Below, piece after piece: positions 31,102 through 42,862 of a stretch of 64,000 nucleotides of DNA. Below the pieces are notes generated by a model that did no database searches, was not told the origin of the DNA, and worked only from the letters and a program-made list of their open reading frames with translations. The stretch comes from Mytilus trossulus. Taxonomy: Eukaryota > Mollusca > Bivalvia > Mytilida > Mytilidae. The stretch is taken from assembly GCF_036588685.1 (NCBI RefSeq), contig NC_086386.1, forward strand, positions 1,228,710 through 1,292,709. The letters are read 5' to 3'. The position numbers and the translations under genes are program-made. Each line of letters opens with the position of its first letter. Positions within the stretch are counted from its first letter, which is position 1.

Positions 31102-32200
31102 TAAGTATGAATTAAATAGAGGCCTTTTTCGATACTTTGTGACTTATTTTGTCAATATTTAAAAAGTTTTCTGTCAACACTGTTGTCGATTTCCCATGAG
31201 GAATGTAAGTTTCACCGGGTCCATTGTGCGTTTTCAAAACATGGCGTTTTTGTTATGTGAAGAAACAATGATATTAGGTGAAAACATGTATTTATTCTTA
31301 GATCTGGTACTGTTTCTTGATCTGAAATGTTGCAGAGGAATAACAAGAAGCTTTAGTACAATTTTCTATATTTTTGTCTAGGTTTTCTTTGTTGTCTTGC
31401 AGAAATTTATTTTTAAAATTAACAAGTTTTAGACATGACCGAGCAGAGTTCATCTGTTTTGAGACATTTGATTGGTCGAGACAAGTGTGTCACTGGATGT
31501 TTATACCGACTATTGTCATACATTTAAGGTCGTAATTTAATTTAGAACAAAAGATCATGAAAGTTTATCTATTGTTTCATTCTTGAAACACTATCAAAAC
31601 CAAGTTGTGAATGTTGACAATCTAAGAAAGATTTCTTTAGAGTTATAAACACTAATCATAAAAATGATTAATCAGCTGATTCAACAAGATGAGTCATTGA
31701 TCCACCCAAATGGTCAGTAACCGTCCAAACAACAACCCCCATATTCTAGGTTATTGTTCACCAGGGCATTTCATAACTATCTGTTTACTATATTTAAATT
31801 GGCTCTTACAGTCAATTAGTACAATGTTAAAGGGTGGGTTCCTTTGTCACAACAAACTAGGTTAAATATAGAACGTAGTGCTTCCTGTCTCTAATAAACA
31901 ATAAACAATGACCAGCATCAGTCATCAAGGAAAACTTAATACTATAACTGGGGAAATAGTAAAAGGATAGTAATACAGATTTATGGTTTGAATGTATTTT
32001 CATGGCTATTAGTTATGGAAAACATAAATGGTTGATATTAATTACATTGTTGGTAAGTAGATTTAGGGGAAAACACATTTTGTAGGCGACATAATCTCAA
32101 GTGATTAAATAATGTGAATATTGTGATTAGGTCGTTAGGGTATAACAATTGTCAGGACTAACAGTAACTTAGAAAGAAAAAGTAAAAATTAAACACTATG
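31102..32200 (+). other. First part of brat intron 1
   Basis: AT-rich, unique-looking sequence. I see no coding potential beyond chance ORFs (31196-31381). It may hold regulatory sequence, but no specific site is supported. Confidence 0.4.
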
Positions 32201-33520
32201 CTTCATTTATATTAGCTAGTTTGCAGAAGTTCTTTATAAATGGTTGTTATCAATAATATCGGGGATTGATGAAATGAATACTTATACATAATACTTATTA
32301 CCACAAAAAAAAACAGATAAAGTTTGACTTCTTGTGGCGTCACTTACACTGTTTTAGAGTTGTGCTCCTTTGCAATTGCTAATTTAAGGATTTCATTCTA
32401 CAACTAAAGTTATACACAATGGTAACACAGTGGTAATGCTTATTACCACAAAACACAGATCAATATACGTAAGAACATGTGGTATGGTTGCCAATGTGGA
32501 ATTGTCAAATTGTTAAAAAAATTCAAACGAGAAAACTTACGGCCTAATTAATGTACAAAAAATGAACAAAAATAATTATGTATTGTATGTACATTTGTAC
32601 ATAAATGACAACCACTGAATTACAGCCTCCTGACTTGGTACAGGGACATACATACAGAATATGACAGGGTTAAACATGTAAGCAGGATCCCAAGTTCCTT
32701 ACCCTCCCCTAACCTGGGACAGTGGTATAAAAGTACAACATAAAAACAGACAAGTTTGAATTTTGGCGGTAGTCACTTTTACCATGTGGAGATGACAAAT
32801 GGAATAAATTTTGATTTTGAATTATTGATTCTGGATATTTAATTCGGTTCACAAACTTATGTTTGCCTCAAGTAAACTATGAAACATATACACAAAGTCC
32901 ATGGTTATAATCACTATACACATATCCAGTTTGAATTTTGGTGATGTCCCTTTTACCATTCTAGAGTGATGCAGTAGATATAAAAAGATGTATCAGTGCC
33001 GATGAGACAACTCTTCATCCAAGTCACAATTTGTAAAAGTAAATCATTTTAGGTAAAAAGTATGGAATTCAACACATAGCCTTGGTTCACACCGAACAAC
33101 AAGCTAGTAATGCCCCATAAAATACCAGTGTAAAACTGTTCAAACAGGAAAACTAGGTTGAATCTATAAACAAAATTTGATTACCCCTTTTAATACAAAC
33201 GTCAACCACTGAACATTAGGTTTCTGACTTAGGACAATGTCTGTTTTAATTTTTCTTTTCCTTTCTCTTACTTAAGTTTGCATCAACCAAATGTAGTAAA
33301 ACTTATACACAATGCTTTATTCCACAAAACTCAGTTGTTTGCAAGCAGGGACATCATCTATATCCCATTTACACATTCCACCGTATTTATTAAATTCAAT
33401 ACATCTCGAAATTTGGTTTCCATTCTATAATTGTAGTTTGCCATAACCAAATGTTGTGAAACTTATACACAATGCTTTATTACCACAAAACATGTGGTGT
33501 TCTATTTTCGTCATTTTTTA
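32200..33520. repeat. Cluster of dispersed mussel repeats in brat intron 1
   Basis: Three kinds are interleaved. (i) A unit with 'aacttatacacaatgcttta' and 'ttaccacaaaacac' recurs at about 32410-32460, 33300-33330 and 33450-33490. (ii) About 32480-32750 is the inverted form of the element at 61490-61835 ('ttaaacatgtaagcaggatc', 'cctaacctgggacagtgg'). (iii) About 32975-33245 is the gccaatgagacaact family again. No coding content. Confidence 0.65.
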
Positions 33521-34500
33521 TATGACCGCAATTTTTTTTTGCCAGCATGTATTGGTATCACGTTGTTGCATTGTAGTCCGAAAATGGATTGTTTCCAGAT
33601 AATAACTCAAGTATAAGTAAATAAAATTATATATGAAATTTAAACACAAGGCATATAACCATAAAATGAAGGTTGGGTTTGATTATGGGTGTCATGATCC
33701 TATTAACAGTTTAGGAATTGGGACCCAAAAAAGCATTTTTCTAGTTTCCAGACAATAACTTGTGGAACGGTGTATGGATCTCTCTGAAATTATGCTACAA
33801 GTTTCCTTACCAGAAAGGGATGGTTTGGATTGGGTTAGGGGGGTGGAGGGGTATATGGCTTAAACCGTTGAGGGATATGGGGTTAAAAATCAGGATGACG
33901 GCACAAATTTGTGTAAGATCAATGTCGAGGACAAGTAGTTATTAAACACACAGTTGCATGTATTTATTATGTATTTCCTTTTACCTATAAAGCCTGTTCT
34001 AGAAGACAAAAATAAAGATCTTTCTTTAGATGACCATGATCACATTAGTACTTGTTAGAACCATCCCCGATCATTGTTGCAACAGACAGGCTGCGATTAA
34101 TCTGCCGTTGAAAGGCTGTCTTGCCAGACAAGTTGGGGTGCTGTTGGAATATATTTTCCTTTTGGAACTTACATTATGAAGGAACTCCTATTCCATGTCA
34201 ACATATATTTGTTCCTCCTAACAGAAGTTCCAATGGAAACTTTGTTATAAACATTGTCATAATATCTATTCCTGTTGGAACAAATATTCTATTCCATTTA
34301 TTCCATTAGGAACATAAACTGCAATATTTATTCCTGTGGAAATAATATTCCTGAATATATTTTCCTTTTGGAACTTATATTATGAAGGAACTTCTATTCC
34401 ATGACAGTCCCATCATGCCCATGGCCCCAGCGGCTTGTCCGGCAAAACAGCCATTGGACGTCAGAGTTATTTCGGACTACAACAGACATAAATAGAGCTA
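33520..34500. repeat. Repeat fragments in brat intron 1
   Basis: 33520-33960 looks like a decayed dispersed repeat whose open stretch at 33760-33945 is not a gene. A segment of about 53 bp containing 'ttccttttggaactta' and 'attatgaaggaact' occurs at 34147-34197 and 34354-34404. 34430-34495 is one arm plus loop of the hairpin element nested at 11397-11492 ('ggacgtcagagttatttcgg'). Confidence 0.6.
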
Positions 34501-34502
34501 CA

Positions 34503-34503
34503 T

Positions 34504-34536
<33 letters not shown>

Positions 34537-34640
34537 TCTTTATTTAAAGAGGGTAAACACAGTTAGTTACAATCACATGTATCTGTCTTGGATGAAATTA
34601 ATATAAAATTCACACAGATTTAAAAAAAATTATAGATTTA
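34503..34640 (-). mobile_element. LINE 3' tail with (ATT)n end
   Basis: 'aataataataataataataa' followed by 'attctttatttaaagagggt' is, on the minus strand, a 3' tail ending in AATTATTATT repeats. The same tail is in brat intron 2 at 40980-41030. Only the 3' end is recognisable here. The stretch from 34640 to 35540 is AT-rich with nothing recognisable. Confidence 0.65.
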
Positions 34641-35546
34641 TCTTATTTTGAGGAAAATCCCATATTCCCTTGTTAGGAAATCATGACTCTTTTGTAAGGG
34701 AAAATTTTAAGAGTTCCAATGTTTGATCCCAAAGCAGTGATTGGGAAGGACATGCACTTTTCAACCAGAAATGGTGCATAAAAGTGACAAATGTGGGCGA
34801 TGTGGCACAATATTTTCCACTCTGTTTTGAAACATTTAGATAACGTTAAAGGGATTTACGATTGTGTATCGTGTCACCATGTGTATAGTTTAGTGTTCCC
34901 GCCATTGATAGGAGCACCACCTATATACTCTTGGGACGTCTCAGGCGTTTTCCTATGGTAATACATCCACATGCGGTATAAAAACGTAATTAACCATCAT
35001 TCATGATATAATTTTTATAAACAACTTTATATTTGTGAAATTTGGCAAGTTCTGACAAGACTTTTTCTCTAATTATAATCTTTAAAGTAAGCTTGCTATT
35101 ATTTCAATTGATATACCCAAAAGCCTTTGTATGAATTTAGTATTTGTCTCGAAAAAGGTGTTTAACTGTCCTTAGCAAATTTTTTTGTTGTCTTTGGCTT
35201 GTTTGAACATTTTGTAAACGATGTGCCTTCAGCGAATTGTTGGTGTGTCTTATCAATTAAGGTTACTATCTACTGTTATTGTTGTCAATGTTAAGATTGA
35301 ATAATAATACAAGAAGTACAGAAGAAATGCCAGATACCTCTTTTGATACGGAACGTCTGGAATATAGCATGGCAACCTGCAGGTTTCAGGGGCAAAAGGA
35401 AAAAGTATTTTGCTAAGTTAGTCAGAATAATGCATTTAAATGTCCCAGGTTAAAGGTATTTCAAGGGAATGTTTTTATACATTAAGATGCATTCTCATTT
35501 CAGATTTCAAAACTTAAACAGACAATTTCTTCAAATATTTGTTTTG

Positions 35547-36047
35547 TATTTTCACTGAGTCTGGTGCAGAGATTATACCCCATTTTATTTTCACTAAGTC
35601 TGGTGCAGAGAGTATACTCCATTTTATTTTCACTAAGTCTGGTGCAGAGAGTATGTATACCCCATTTTATTTTCACTAAGTCTGGTGCAGAGAGTATACC
35701 CCATTTTATTTTCACTAAGTCTGGTGCAGAGAGTATACCCCATTTTATTTTAACTAAGTCTGGTGCAGAGATTATACCCATTTTATTTTAACTAAGTCTG
35801 GTGCAGAGATTATACCCATTTTATTTCCTCTAAGTCGGGTGCAGAGATTATACCCATTTTATTTTCACTAAGTCTGGTGCAGAGATTATACCCATTTTAT
35901 TTTCACTAAGTCTGGTGCAGAGAGTATACCCCATTTTATTTTCACTAAGTCTGGTGCAGAGATTATACCCATTTTATTTTCACTAAGTCTGGTGCAGAGA
36001 TTATACCCCATTTTATTTCCTCTAAGTCGGGTGCAGAGAAAATACCT
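35547..36047. repeat. 39-40 bp minisatellite, about 13 copies
   Basis: Unit 'tttcactaagtctggtgcag' + 'agagtataccccattttatt', with 'agagattatacccat' and 'ctctaagtcgggtgcag' variants. Short ORFs on both strands are repeat by-products. It lies in brat intron 1. Confidence 0.93.
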
Positions 36048-36159
36048 TATTATACCTGGGTAGATAGGTTTTGTGGCTGAATTAATTCATCTTTTTCCCA
36101 TTATGTTATAAAGGTACATTTTTTATTATCTAAATAAAAAGATATGAACAAAATGAAAA

Positions 36160-36295
36160 GGATTTGTAAGCTTAAATTTGACCTCATGTAAAAGGGTTGT
36201 GAATGGTTTTGAGATGAAGAATAGTAATCTGTTAAATTTGACCTCATGTAAAAGGGTTGTGTATGGTTTTGAGATGAAGAATAGTAATCAAAACA
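36160..36295. repeat. Two-copy tandem duplication
   Basis: 'ttaaatttgacctcatgtaa' through 'gagatgaagaatagtaatc' occurs twice head to tail, about 65 bp per copy and nearly identical. It leads directly into the 51-bp array. Confidence 0.9.
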
Positions 36296-36299
36296 CTTA

Positions 36300-37380
36300 T
36301 AGTAATGTCAAGTGTGTGTAAGATTTAGTGTATTGATAAACCATCTTTCCCCTTATGTCAAGTGTGTGTAAGGATTTAGTGTATTGATAAACCATCTTTC
36401 CCCTTATGTCAAGTGTGTGTAAGGATTTAGTGTATTGATAAACCATCTTTCCCCTTATGTCAAGTGTGTGTAAGGATTTAGTGTATTGATAAACCATCTT
36501 TCCCCTTATGTCAAGTGTGTGTAAGGATAAAGTGTATTGATACACCATCTTTCCCCTTATGTCAAGTGTGTGTAAGGATTTAGTGTATTGATAAACCATC
36601 TTTCCCCTTATGTCAAGTGTGTGTAAGGATTTAGTGTATTGATAAACCATCTTTCCCCTTATGTCAAGTGTGTGTAAGGATTTTGTGTATTGGTACACCA
36701 TCTTTCCCCTTATGTCAAGTGTGCGTAAGGATTTAGTGTATTGATAAACCATCTTTCCCCTTATGTCAAGTGTGTGTAAGGATTTAGTGTATTGGTAAAC
36801 CATCTTTCCCCTCATGTCAAGTGTGTGTAAGGATTTAGTGTATTGATACACCATCTTTCCCCTTATGTCAAGTGTGTGTAAGGATAAAGTGTATTGATAC
36901 ACCATCTTTCCCCTTATGTCAAGTGTGTGTAAGGATTTAGTGTATTGATAAACCATCTTTCCCCTTATGTCAAGTGTGTGTAAGGATTTAGTGTATTGGT
37001 AAACCATCTTTCCCCTCATGTCAAGTGTGTGTAAGGATTTAGTGTATTGATACACCATCTTTCCCCTTATGTCAAGTGTGTGTAAGGATTTAGTGTATTG
37101 ATAAACCATCTTTCCCCTTATGTCAAGTGTGTGTAAGGATTTAGTGTATTGATACACCATCTTTCCCCTTATGTCAAGTGTGTGTAAGGATTTAGTGTAT
37201 TGATACACCATCTTTCCCCTTATGTCAAGTGTGTGTAAGGATAAAGTGTATTGATACACCATCTTTCCCCTTATGTCAAGTGTGTGTAAGGATTTAGTGT
37301 ATTGATAAACCATCTTTCCCCTCATGTCAAGTGTGTGTAAGGATTTAGTGTATTGATACACCATCTTTCCCCTCAACACC
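36300..37380 (-). repeat. 51-bp minisatellite with a continuous 378-codon frame
   Basis: About 21 copies of 'atgtcaagtgtgtgtaagga', 'tttagtgtattgataaacca' and 'tctttcccctt', very uniform, with two or three variant types (tagtgt/aaagtg, ataaacc/atacacc, ccttatg/cctcatg) in a recurring order that suggests block duplication. The period is 51 = 17 codons, so one minus-strand frame (RGKMVYQYTKSLHTLDI repeated) is open for 378 codons with an ATG in the right flank. Nothing else suggests a gene: it lies antisense in brat intron 1 with no homology that I recognise. Confidence 0.92.
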
Positions 37381-37439
37381 TGTTTGTAATTTGTCCTGCA
37401 TCTTTCATTCTGTGGTCTTTGTTCAACAATCATGATCAG

Positions 37440-38718
37440 CCAACTTTCCTAATAATATTAATTATTGATAAATGAGAACATTGTAATTATTCATAAACAT
37501 TGTCACTTGATAAAAAAATCTTTAGCTAACTATGTCTTGATGCTGTTAGTGAATCAGAGAGTTCTAAACAAAGAATCATGACTCACACATTTCTCCTGAA
37601 AATAGCACAAAGAGAAATTGAGTCATAATGCTAGTTAACGTTAAAAAGGTTAGAAATGTTTAATCATAAAACTGCTAACTTTCACACTTCATATAATTTT
37701 AGTGGACAAATTAATATGTTTAAACAGGAACAATTGAAATTCAAGTGATTTTACCTTGATTATATAATATAGTTGTACTTAAGGCCAATACAGCAATTGT
37801 ACATATTTATAAGTAAAGGATAGATATTATATTAGAAGAAGCAATTAAAAAAAAAGAACATAGACCTGGTTGGGGTGTTAACATATCGGGACAGGTGCTT
37901 TGTTAATTTATTAAAAACAAGGAAAATTTAAGAAGGTGGAATATGTATTGTTCTTTTCTCTTTGTCTGGATCAGGAGTAGGATTTATAGTGCTGCATGAC
38001 AGCTGTCCTCAGTTAAGGCAGGTGTTTGTTTTACTGGAATAAATAACTTCCATTGTAATTTTCTGCTGAATTACAAATACTGAGAAACCAAAATAAGCTG
38101 CTTTACTTGGGATATTTACCCAATTTATACATTTGTATACCTCAAAGAATTAACTTCTAAAGAGTGTTGTTGTCCAGTGTCATTGGCTTAAATCATAATT
38201 GAGGTATGTAATGTTACCTCAATTTGACCAATACAATGAGTAAAATTTGATTGAATTACATTCAATTGCATTATGATATTAGCTTAAACAAAATCAAAAA
38301 AATTATAAGACTTGATAATAAACATTTTGAGCGTAAGAGAAATTAAACTATTTATTTAAAACTATTTATAAACATTTTTATGACCTGTACATGAAAACAC
38401 TAATTAAGCTTAAATCATTAATTAAAGCAGGGGTAGGGGTGGGTCCTTTCTTTTCTAATCATAATGCACCCTGGAGTCCCAGTATTGCACACACTTCCCT
38501 AAATATTGGACCATTTCAATTGAACAATTGTGCTGCAGGCTTAAAAAAACATGCGCAACCTAGTGTAATTCCAAGTTATTATTAAACAGACCATATATTC
38601 ATGATATTATAAATGTAAGATATATATTAAAAAATAAGATCTTTTCCCTCTTGCAAATTCCAGGATTGCAATTGAAAACATGCACAGTGTAATATTCTCT
38701 GATATAACAGATTTTATT
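37440..38718 (+). other. AT-rich part of brat intron 1
   Basis: No repeat or coding signal that I can support. The ORF at 38391-38585 has no recognisable content. Confidence 0.4.
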
Positions 38719-38936
38719 ACATGTACTGTGGACTCGTTTATTTTGATTAGTTTCAATATTTTCGTGAATTGAGAAAAACTTATGTTTGTGGATCGTTGAT
38801 TTTGTTGATATCTGCTGCATTCAAGCCCTTTGAAAATTTGACTTTCATTGGAACATTTTATTTCATGTTTCACCCATAGCCACAAAATCCCAGAAAGTTG
38901 GTATCCAATGAATAATAAGGAATCCACAGTACATGT
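38719..38936. mobile_element. MITE with 'acatgtactgtgga' ends
   Basis: The left end 'acatgtactgtgga' and right end 'tccacagtacatgt' are exact inverted repeats. Internal features ('tttcgtgaatt', 'ttcacccatagccac', 'gttggtatccaatgaataa') match the element at 52708-52922, so both belong to one bivalve family. Confidence 0.85.
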
Positions 38937-39302
38937 TTCTATAAAATGATAATTAAAGGCATGGAAGGATTAATTTCAGTATTACAAGAATGACATATAT
39001 ATATGCTACTTAAAAGGGGAACACTTTATTATTTCTAATATTCCAGGAAAAAATGTTATGATTCTAAAGATCTGACTTCCGTGAAATCCTGATTTCAAAT
39101 AAACCAAAAAAAAGGATGCTGAAGAGGTTAAGTAAATTAGACATACACATATTTTATTTTTGTTATTTTTGTTGTATTCTTTATTAGTGTGGTACTTTTG
39201 ATCTGTGTCAGGTAGAGGGAAGATATTTCAAGTGTTAATAATATATTTTTCTTTTTATTTGCAGTAAACTGAAGAAAACTTAGAAAGAAAATAAAATTCA
39301 TT

Positions 39303-42071
39303 ATGGCTTCTCCAACTCCCTCACAGAGTGATACTGTCACTACAGCATCTACAACCTCAAACTCCTCTGATAGTGAGATGGAAAACGCAGGACCCAACAC
39401 AAGATGTTCAATTTGTCATGAAACATATACCATACCTAAAGTACTTACATGTTTTCATACATTCTGTCAACCATGTCTCGAGAAAACACAAGAAGTAGCA
39501 GATAAAATCACATGTCCAGAATGTCAACAAGATACGTACCTGGGAGGTCAAGGTTTAACTGGACTCCTACCTGATTATGCTGTCAGCAATCTCCTTGAAA
39601 CAAATGCATTAGATACGAGTGCCTTACATTGTACAGGCTGTAAAAGTAAAGATACAAATGCTGTGGCTAGATGTTTTGATTGTGCCAACTTTCTCTGTGC
39701 TAACTGTGTGATGGCACATCAGTTCATGCACTGCTTTGAGGGACATCGTGTGGCCAGTTTAAGTGAGTTGCAGGGAAACAAAGAGGATAAGACTGAGAAA
39801 TCAATATACTGTCCCAGACACAAAACTGATGTCCTCAAATTCTTCTGTAAAACATGTCAGCAACCCATCTGTAAAGAATGTACCGTGTTCGATCACGGTC
39901 GGGGACATGACTGTCAGTTTATTATGGATATCGGTGAAAAACAACTAGAGATGATGCAGCATATTAACAATGATGCCAAACTTAAAGCCAACGAGCTACG
40001 CATGTCAGCAAAAGGAATCGAACATCTCTCAAGCCGTCTTCAAGTGCAGTATCACAAAGCACAGAATGATATCAACGATACATACAACTTCTACAGAGCC
40101 ATGTTAGAAGAGAGAAAACAGGAGTCATTGAAAGAGTTAGATCAAGCATACAACACAAAACAAGTGGCCATTAGTGGCCTGGCAACCAAAATACAGGACA
40201 ACATAGATCGGTTGTATCTTGGTTGTGAATTCTTAGAGAAGATTTTAAAGTATGCCAGTGTTACAGAAGCCCTTCTGTTCAAGAACCTTGTTGAACAACG
40301 ATTCCACAACATGTTCAACTTCTGTCCAGATCTGAACAACCAGTCGTACATAGATATTGAGTTTGTGTCTAATTTCCAGGCCATTACTGCCGGAGTACGT
40401 AATACCTTTGGCTACATCCGTGAAGGCAATGGTGATATGAATGGACCCGTACAGAAACCTCAACCAATCGCAAGGCCTAATGGACTCGTGTCCACTTCAC
40501 CACCTCTCACCAATGGTCATAACATCTTTGAAGCTCCACCATTGAACAAGGAGTTTGGTTCTCAGAATAGTTTGGTTTTCCCAGCAAATGATACCAATAT
40601 GTATGAGAAATGGTCCAATGGACTTGACATCTTTCAGAATGGAATTGATGTATTCTCAACTAGTGCCGATCCTTTGTTTGACTTGACAACTAAACTTAAT
40701 TTGAGCGGACTCTATCCACCAAAATCTCAGATCAAACGTCAAAAGATGATTTATCATTGTAAGTTTGGTGAATTTGGAGTGATGGAAGGACAATTCACCG
40801 AACCAAGCGGTGTTGCTGTAAACGCACAGAATGACATCATTGTCGCTGACACAAATAATCATAGAATTCAGATATTTGACAAAGAAGGCAGATTTAAGTT
40901 CCAGTTTGGAGAGTGTGGCAAGAGAGATGGACAGTTACTTTACCCAAATCGAGTTTCTGTCGTCAAGTCATCAGGTATTAATAATAATAATAATAATTCT
41001 TTATTTAAAGAGGGTTACACAGTTGGCTACAAAACTAATCTTACCCTGGCCCTCATGGAAATACAATGAAATATAACAAACAATTACAAAATATAAAAAA
41101 ATCACTCAGTTATATATGAAAAAATGAAATACAAAATTGTTATGAAATATTCAATTTTCAAAACAGATAAAAATTACAATTTTATATAGTGTTAGCATCA
41201 TTCAAATTTCCTAAATAATACATGTACCGGTATATTTAATATGTAAGTTTGAGTAAATGTTTGAAAATTATGCATACAAAATTACACAGCTTCTTAAATG
41301 TTCCAACAAGAATTTCTTTTTAAAATCTTTTGTGAATGAGGTTGATTTTTTCGGGATATTGGTATGTTATTCCATTCTAAAGATCCTGAATATATAAAAC
41401 ATTTCTTATACTGCTCTATTTTGGCTTTTCGAACAATATTGGTTCTGGTTTATCAAATTATTTCTGCCATTTCAGGTGATATCATTGTTACTGAAAGAAG
41501 TCCAACCCATCAGATACAGATATACAACCAATATGGACAGTTTGTACGTAAATTTGGAGCCAATATTCTTCAACATCCAAGAGGGGTTACCGTTGACAAC
41601 AAAGGCAGAATCATTATCGTAGAATGTAAAGTCATGCGAGTTATCATTTTCGACCAGTTTGGAAATGTCATTCACAAGTTTGGATGTTCTAAACACCTTG
41701 AGTTTCCAAATGGCGTTGTCGTGAATGACAAAGAAGAGATCTTCATTAGTGACAACAGAGCTCACTGTGTTAAAGTTTTCAACTATCAAGGTGCCTATCT
41801 TCGTCAAGTTGGTGGTGAGGGTATAACCAATTACCCAATAGGAGTAGGAATCAACAGCGCTGGCGAGATTCTGGTAGCAGATAATCATAACAATTTTAAT
41901 CTCACAATCTTCACCCAGGACGGACAGTTAATAAACGCATTGGAGAGCAAGGTTAAGCATGCCCAGTGTTTTGACGTGTCCCTGATGGATGATGGATCGG
42001 TAGTTCTGGCCAGCAAGGATTACCGCTTGTATATTTATAGATACGCTCAGATTCCAGGATTAGGGATTTGA
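39303..42071 (+). CDS. brat: brat-type TRIM-NHL protein
   Basis: Two coding exons, 39303-40974 and 41476-42071, join as TCATCAG|GTGATATC to give a 755-residue protein. A 5' UTR exon edge lies at 39265 after tatttgcag. Domains: a C3HC4 RING at residues 35-75 (CSICHETYTIPKVLTCFHTF); two B-boxes at about 108-150 and 168-208; a coiled coil at about 212-345; a linker rich in N, P and S; and a six-bladed NHL propeller from about 485 to the end (YHCKFGEFGVMEGQFTEPSG). The NHL is nearly identical in style to fly Brat (DIIVTERSPTHQIQIYNQYG, HAQCFDVSLMDDGSVVLASK). Fly Brat lacks a RING; this protein has one, as lin-41/TRIM71 and TRIM2/3 do. The family binds mRNA through the NHL domain and represses translation with Pumilio and Nanos, and the RING suggests ubiquitin ligase activity. 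Start choice: the first ATG after the acceptor. No defects seen. Confidence 0.95.
40985..41465 (-). mobile_element. LINE 3' end filling brat intron 2
   Basis: The 501-bp intron (40975-41475) begins four bases after the donor with 'attaataataataataat' and 'tctttatttaaagagggtta', the inverted tail of a LINE. It then runs through sequence whose minus-strand translation ends a reverse transcriptase (KKCFIYSGSLEWNNIPISRK at about 41350-41410). Almost nothing of the intron is left over. Read-through of the donor gives the 588-codon ORF, which is not the real protein. Confidence 0.75.
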
Positions 42072-42854
42072 TTCATGAAGGAAGCCATTTTGTTTGAAGT
42101 GTTCATTGGACTGACGCGGATATCTGACTATTACTGGCATTGAGCAGCAATGTTTACCAATAGTATCCAGTTAAAGAGAAAGTGAAGGTCAAGATGTCAA
42201 AGCAGATCTGTTTAATTATACTAACAATTCAGGACACTGGATTTCTGTACACAGAGAATACAGTATGTTGTTGTTTTTTTTACTAGCCAATTATGAACTA
42301 GTCATAATCATTGAGATATTTTTTGTTTGTCAAATTTTACAAGAAAAAAAGATGACAGCCATATTGGCAAAAGACATTAATGTAATGAGCATATCTGATG
42401 CATGTCAATTTTTGTATGATTTGCCTAAGTGGCTATTTTTTCTAATGCATGTGATTTTTTTACTGTTAAAAGATCAGTATTTCAGTACAAATGCCTGTCG
42501 ATCAAACTGGTAATTATATATATGAAATTAGAACCGTATTTTGATGGCATGAATTTCTTTGTAGCAGAAGTCATTCTTGTGCTATATTTATGTGATAGCC
42601 GTGTTTTTTGTTGTGGCATTCATAAATTTAATTTGCCCGCTTTGTAATTTTTGTATGTTATCAAATTATTTGCATGGTGTTGACAATTTAGATATTTTGT
42701 GTTATTTTATATATATCTGTTTGGTTACCATGGTTACTATAATTATTATTTTGTTTAATATTTTCCTTTAGTTAATTGTTGGTGTTTTCAAGATATTATA
42801 ATTTATGTTCATATAGATTATTTACTTGTTCAAAGGAGTTACTCCCCTTTGAAG

Positions 42855-42862
42855 CTACCTCA
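42855..42862 (+). promoter_or_regulatory. let-7 seed-match site in the brat 3' UTR
   Basis: CTACCTCA is the full 8-mer complement of the let-7 seed. It lies 784 bases after the brat stop codon in 'cctttgaagctacctcaaag'. let-7 control of TRIM-NHL mRNAs (lin-41/TRIM71) is classical. One 8-mer in 9 kb of AT-rich sequence is expected by chance less than about one time in ten. Confidence 0.4.

Noticed and set aside
39303-41069. 588-codon ORF taken as the whole brat-like protein
   Set aside because: It reads through a good donor at 40975 into LINE sequence; splicing to 41476 restores the NHL propeller exactly.
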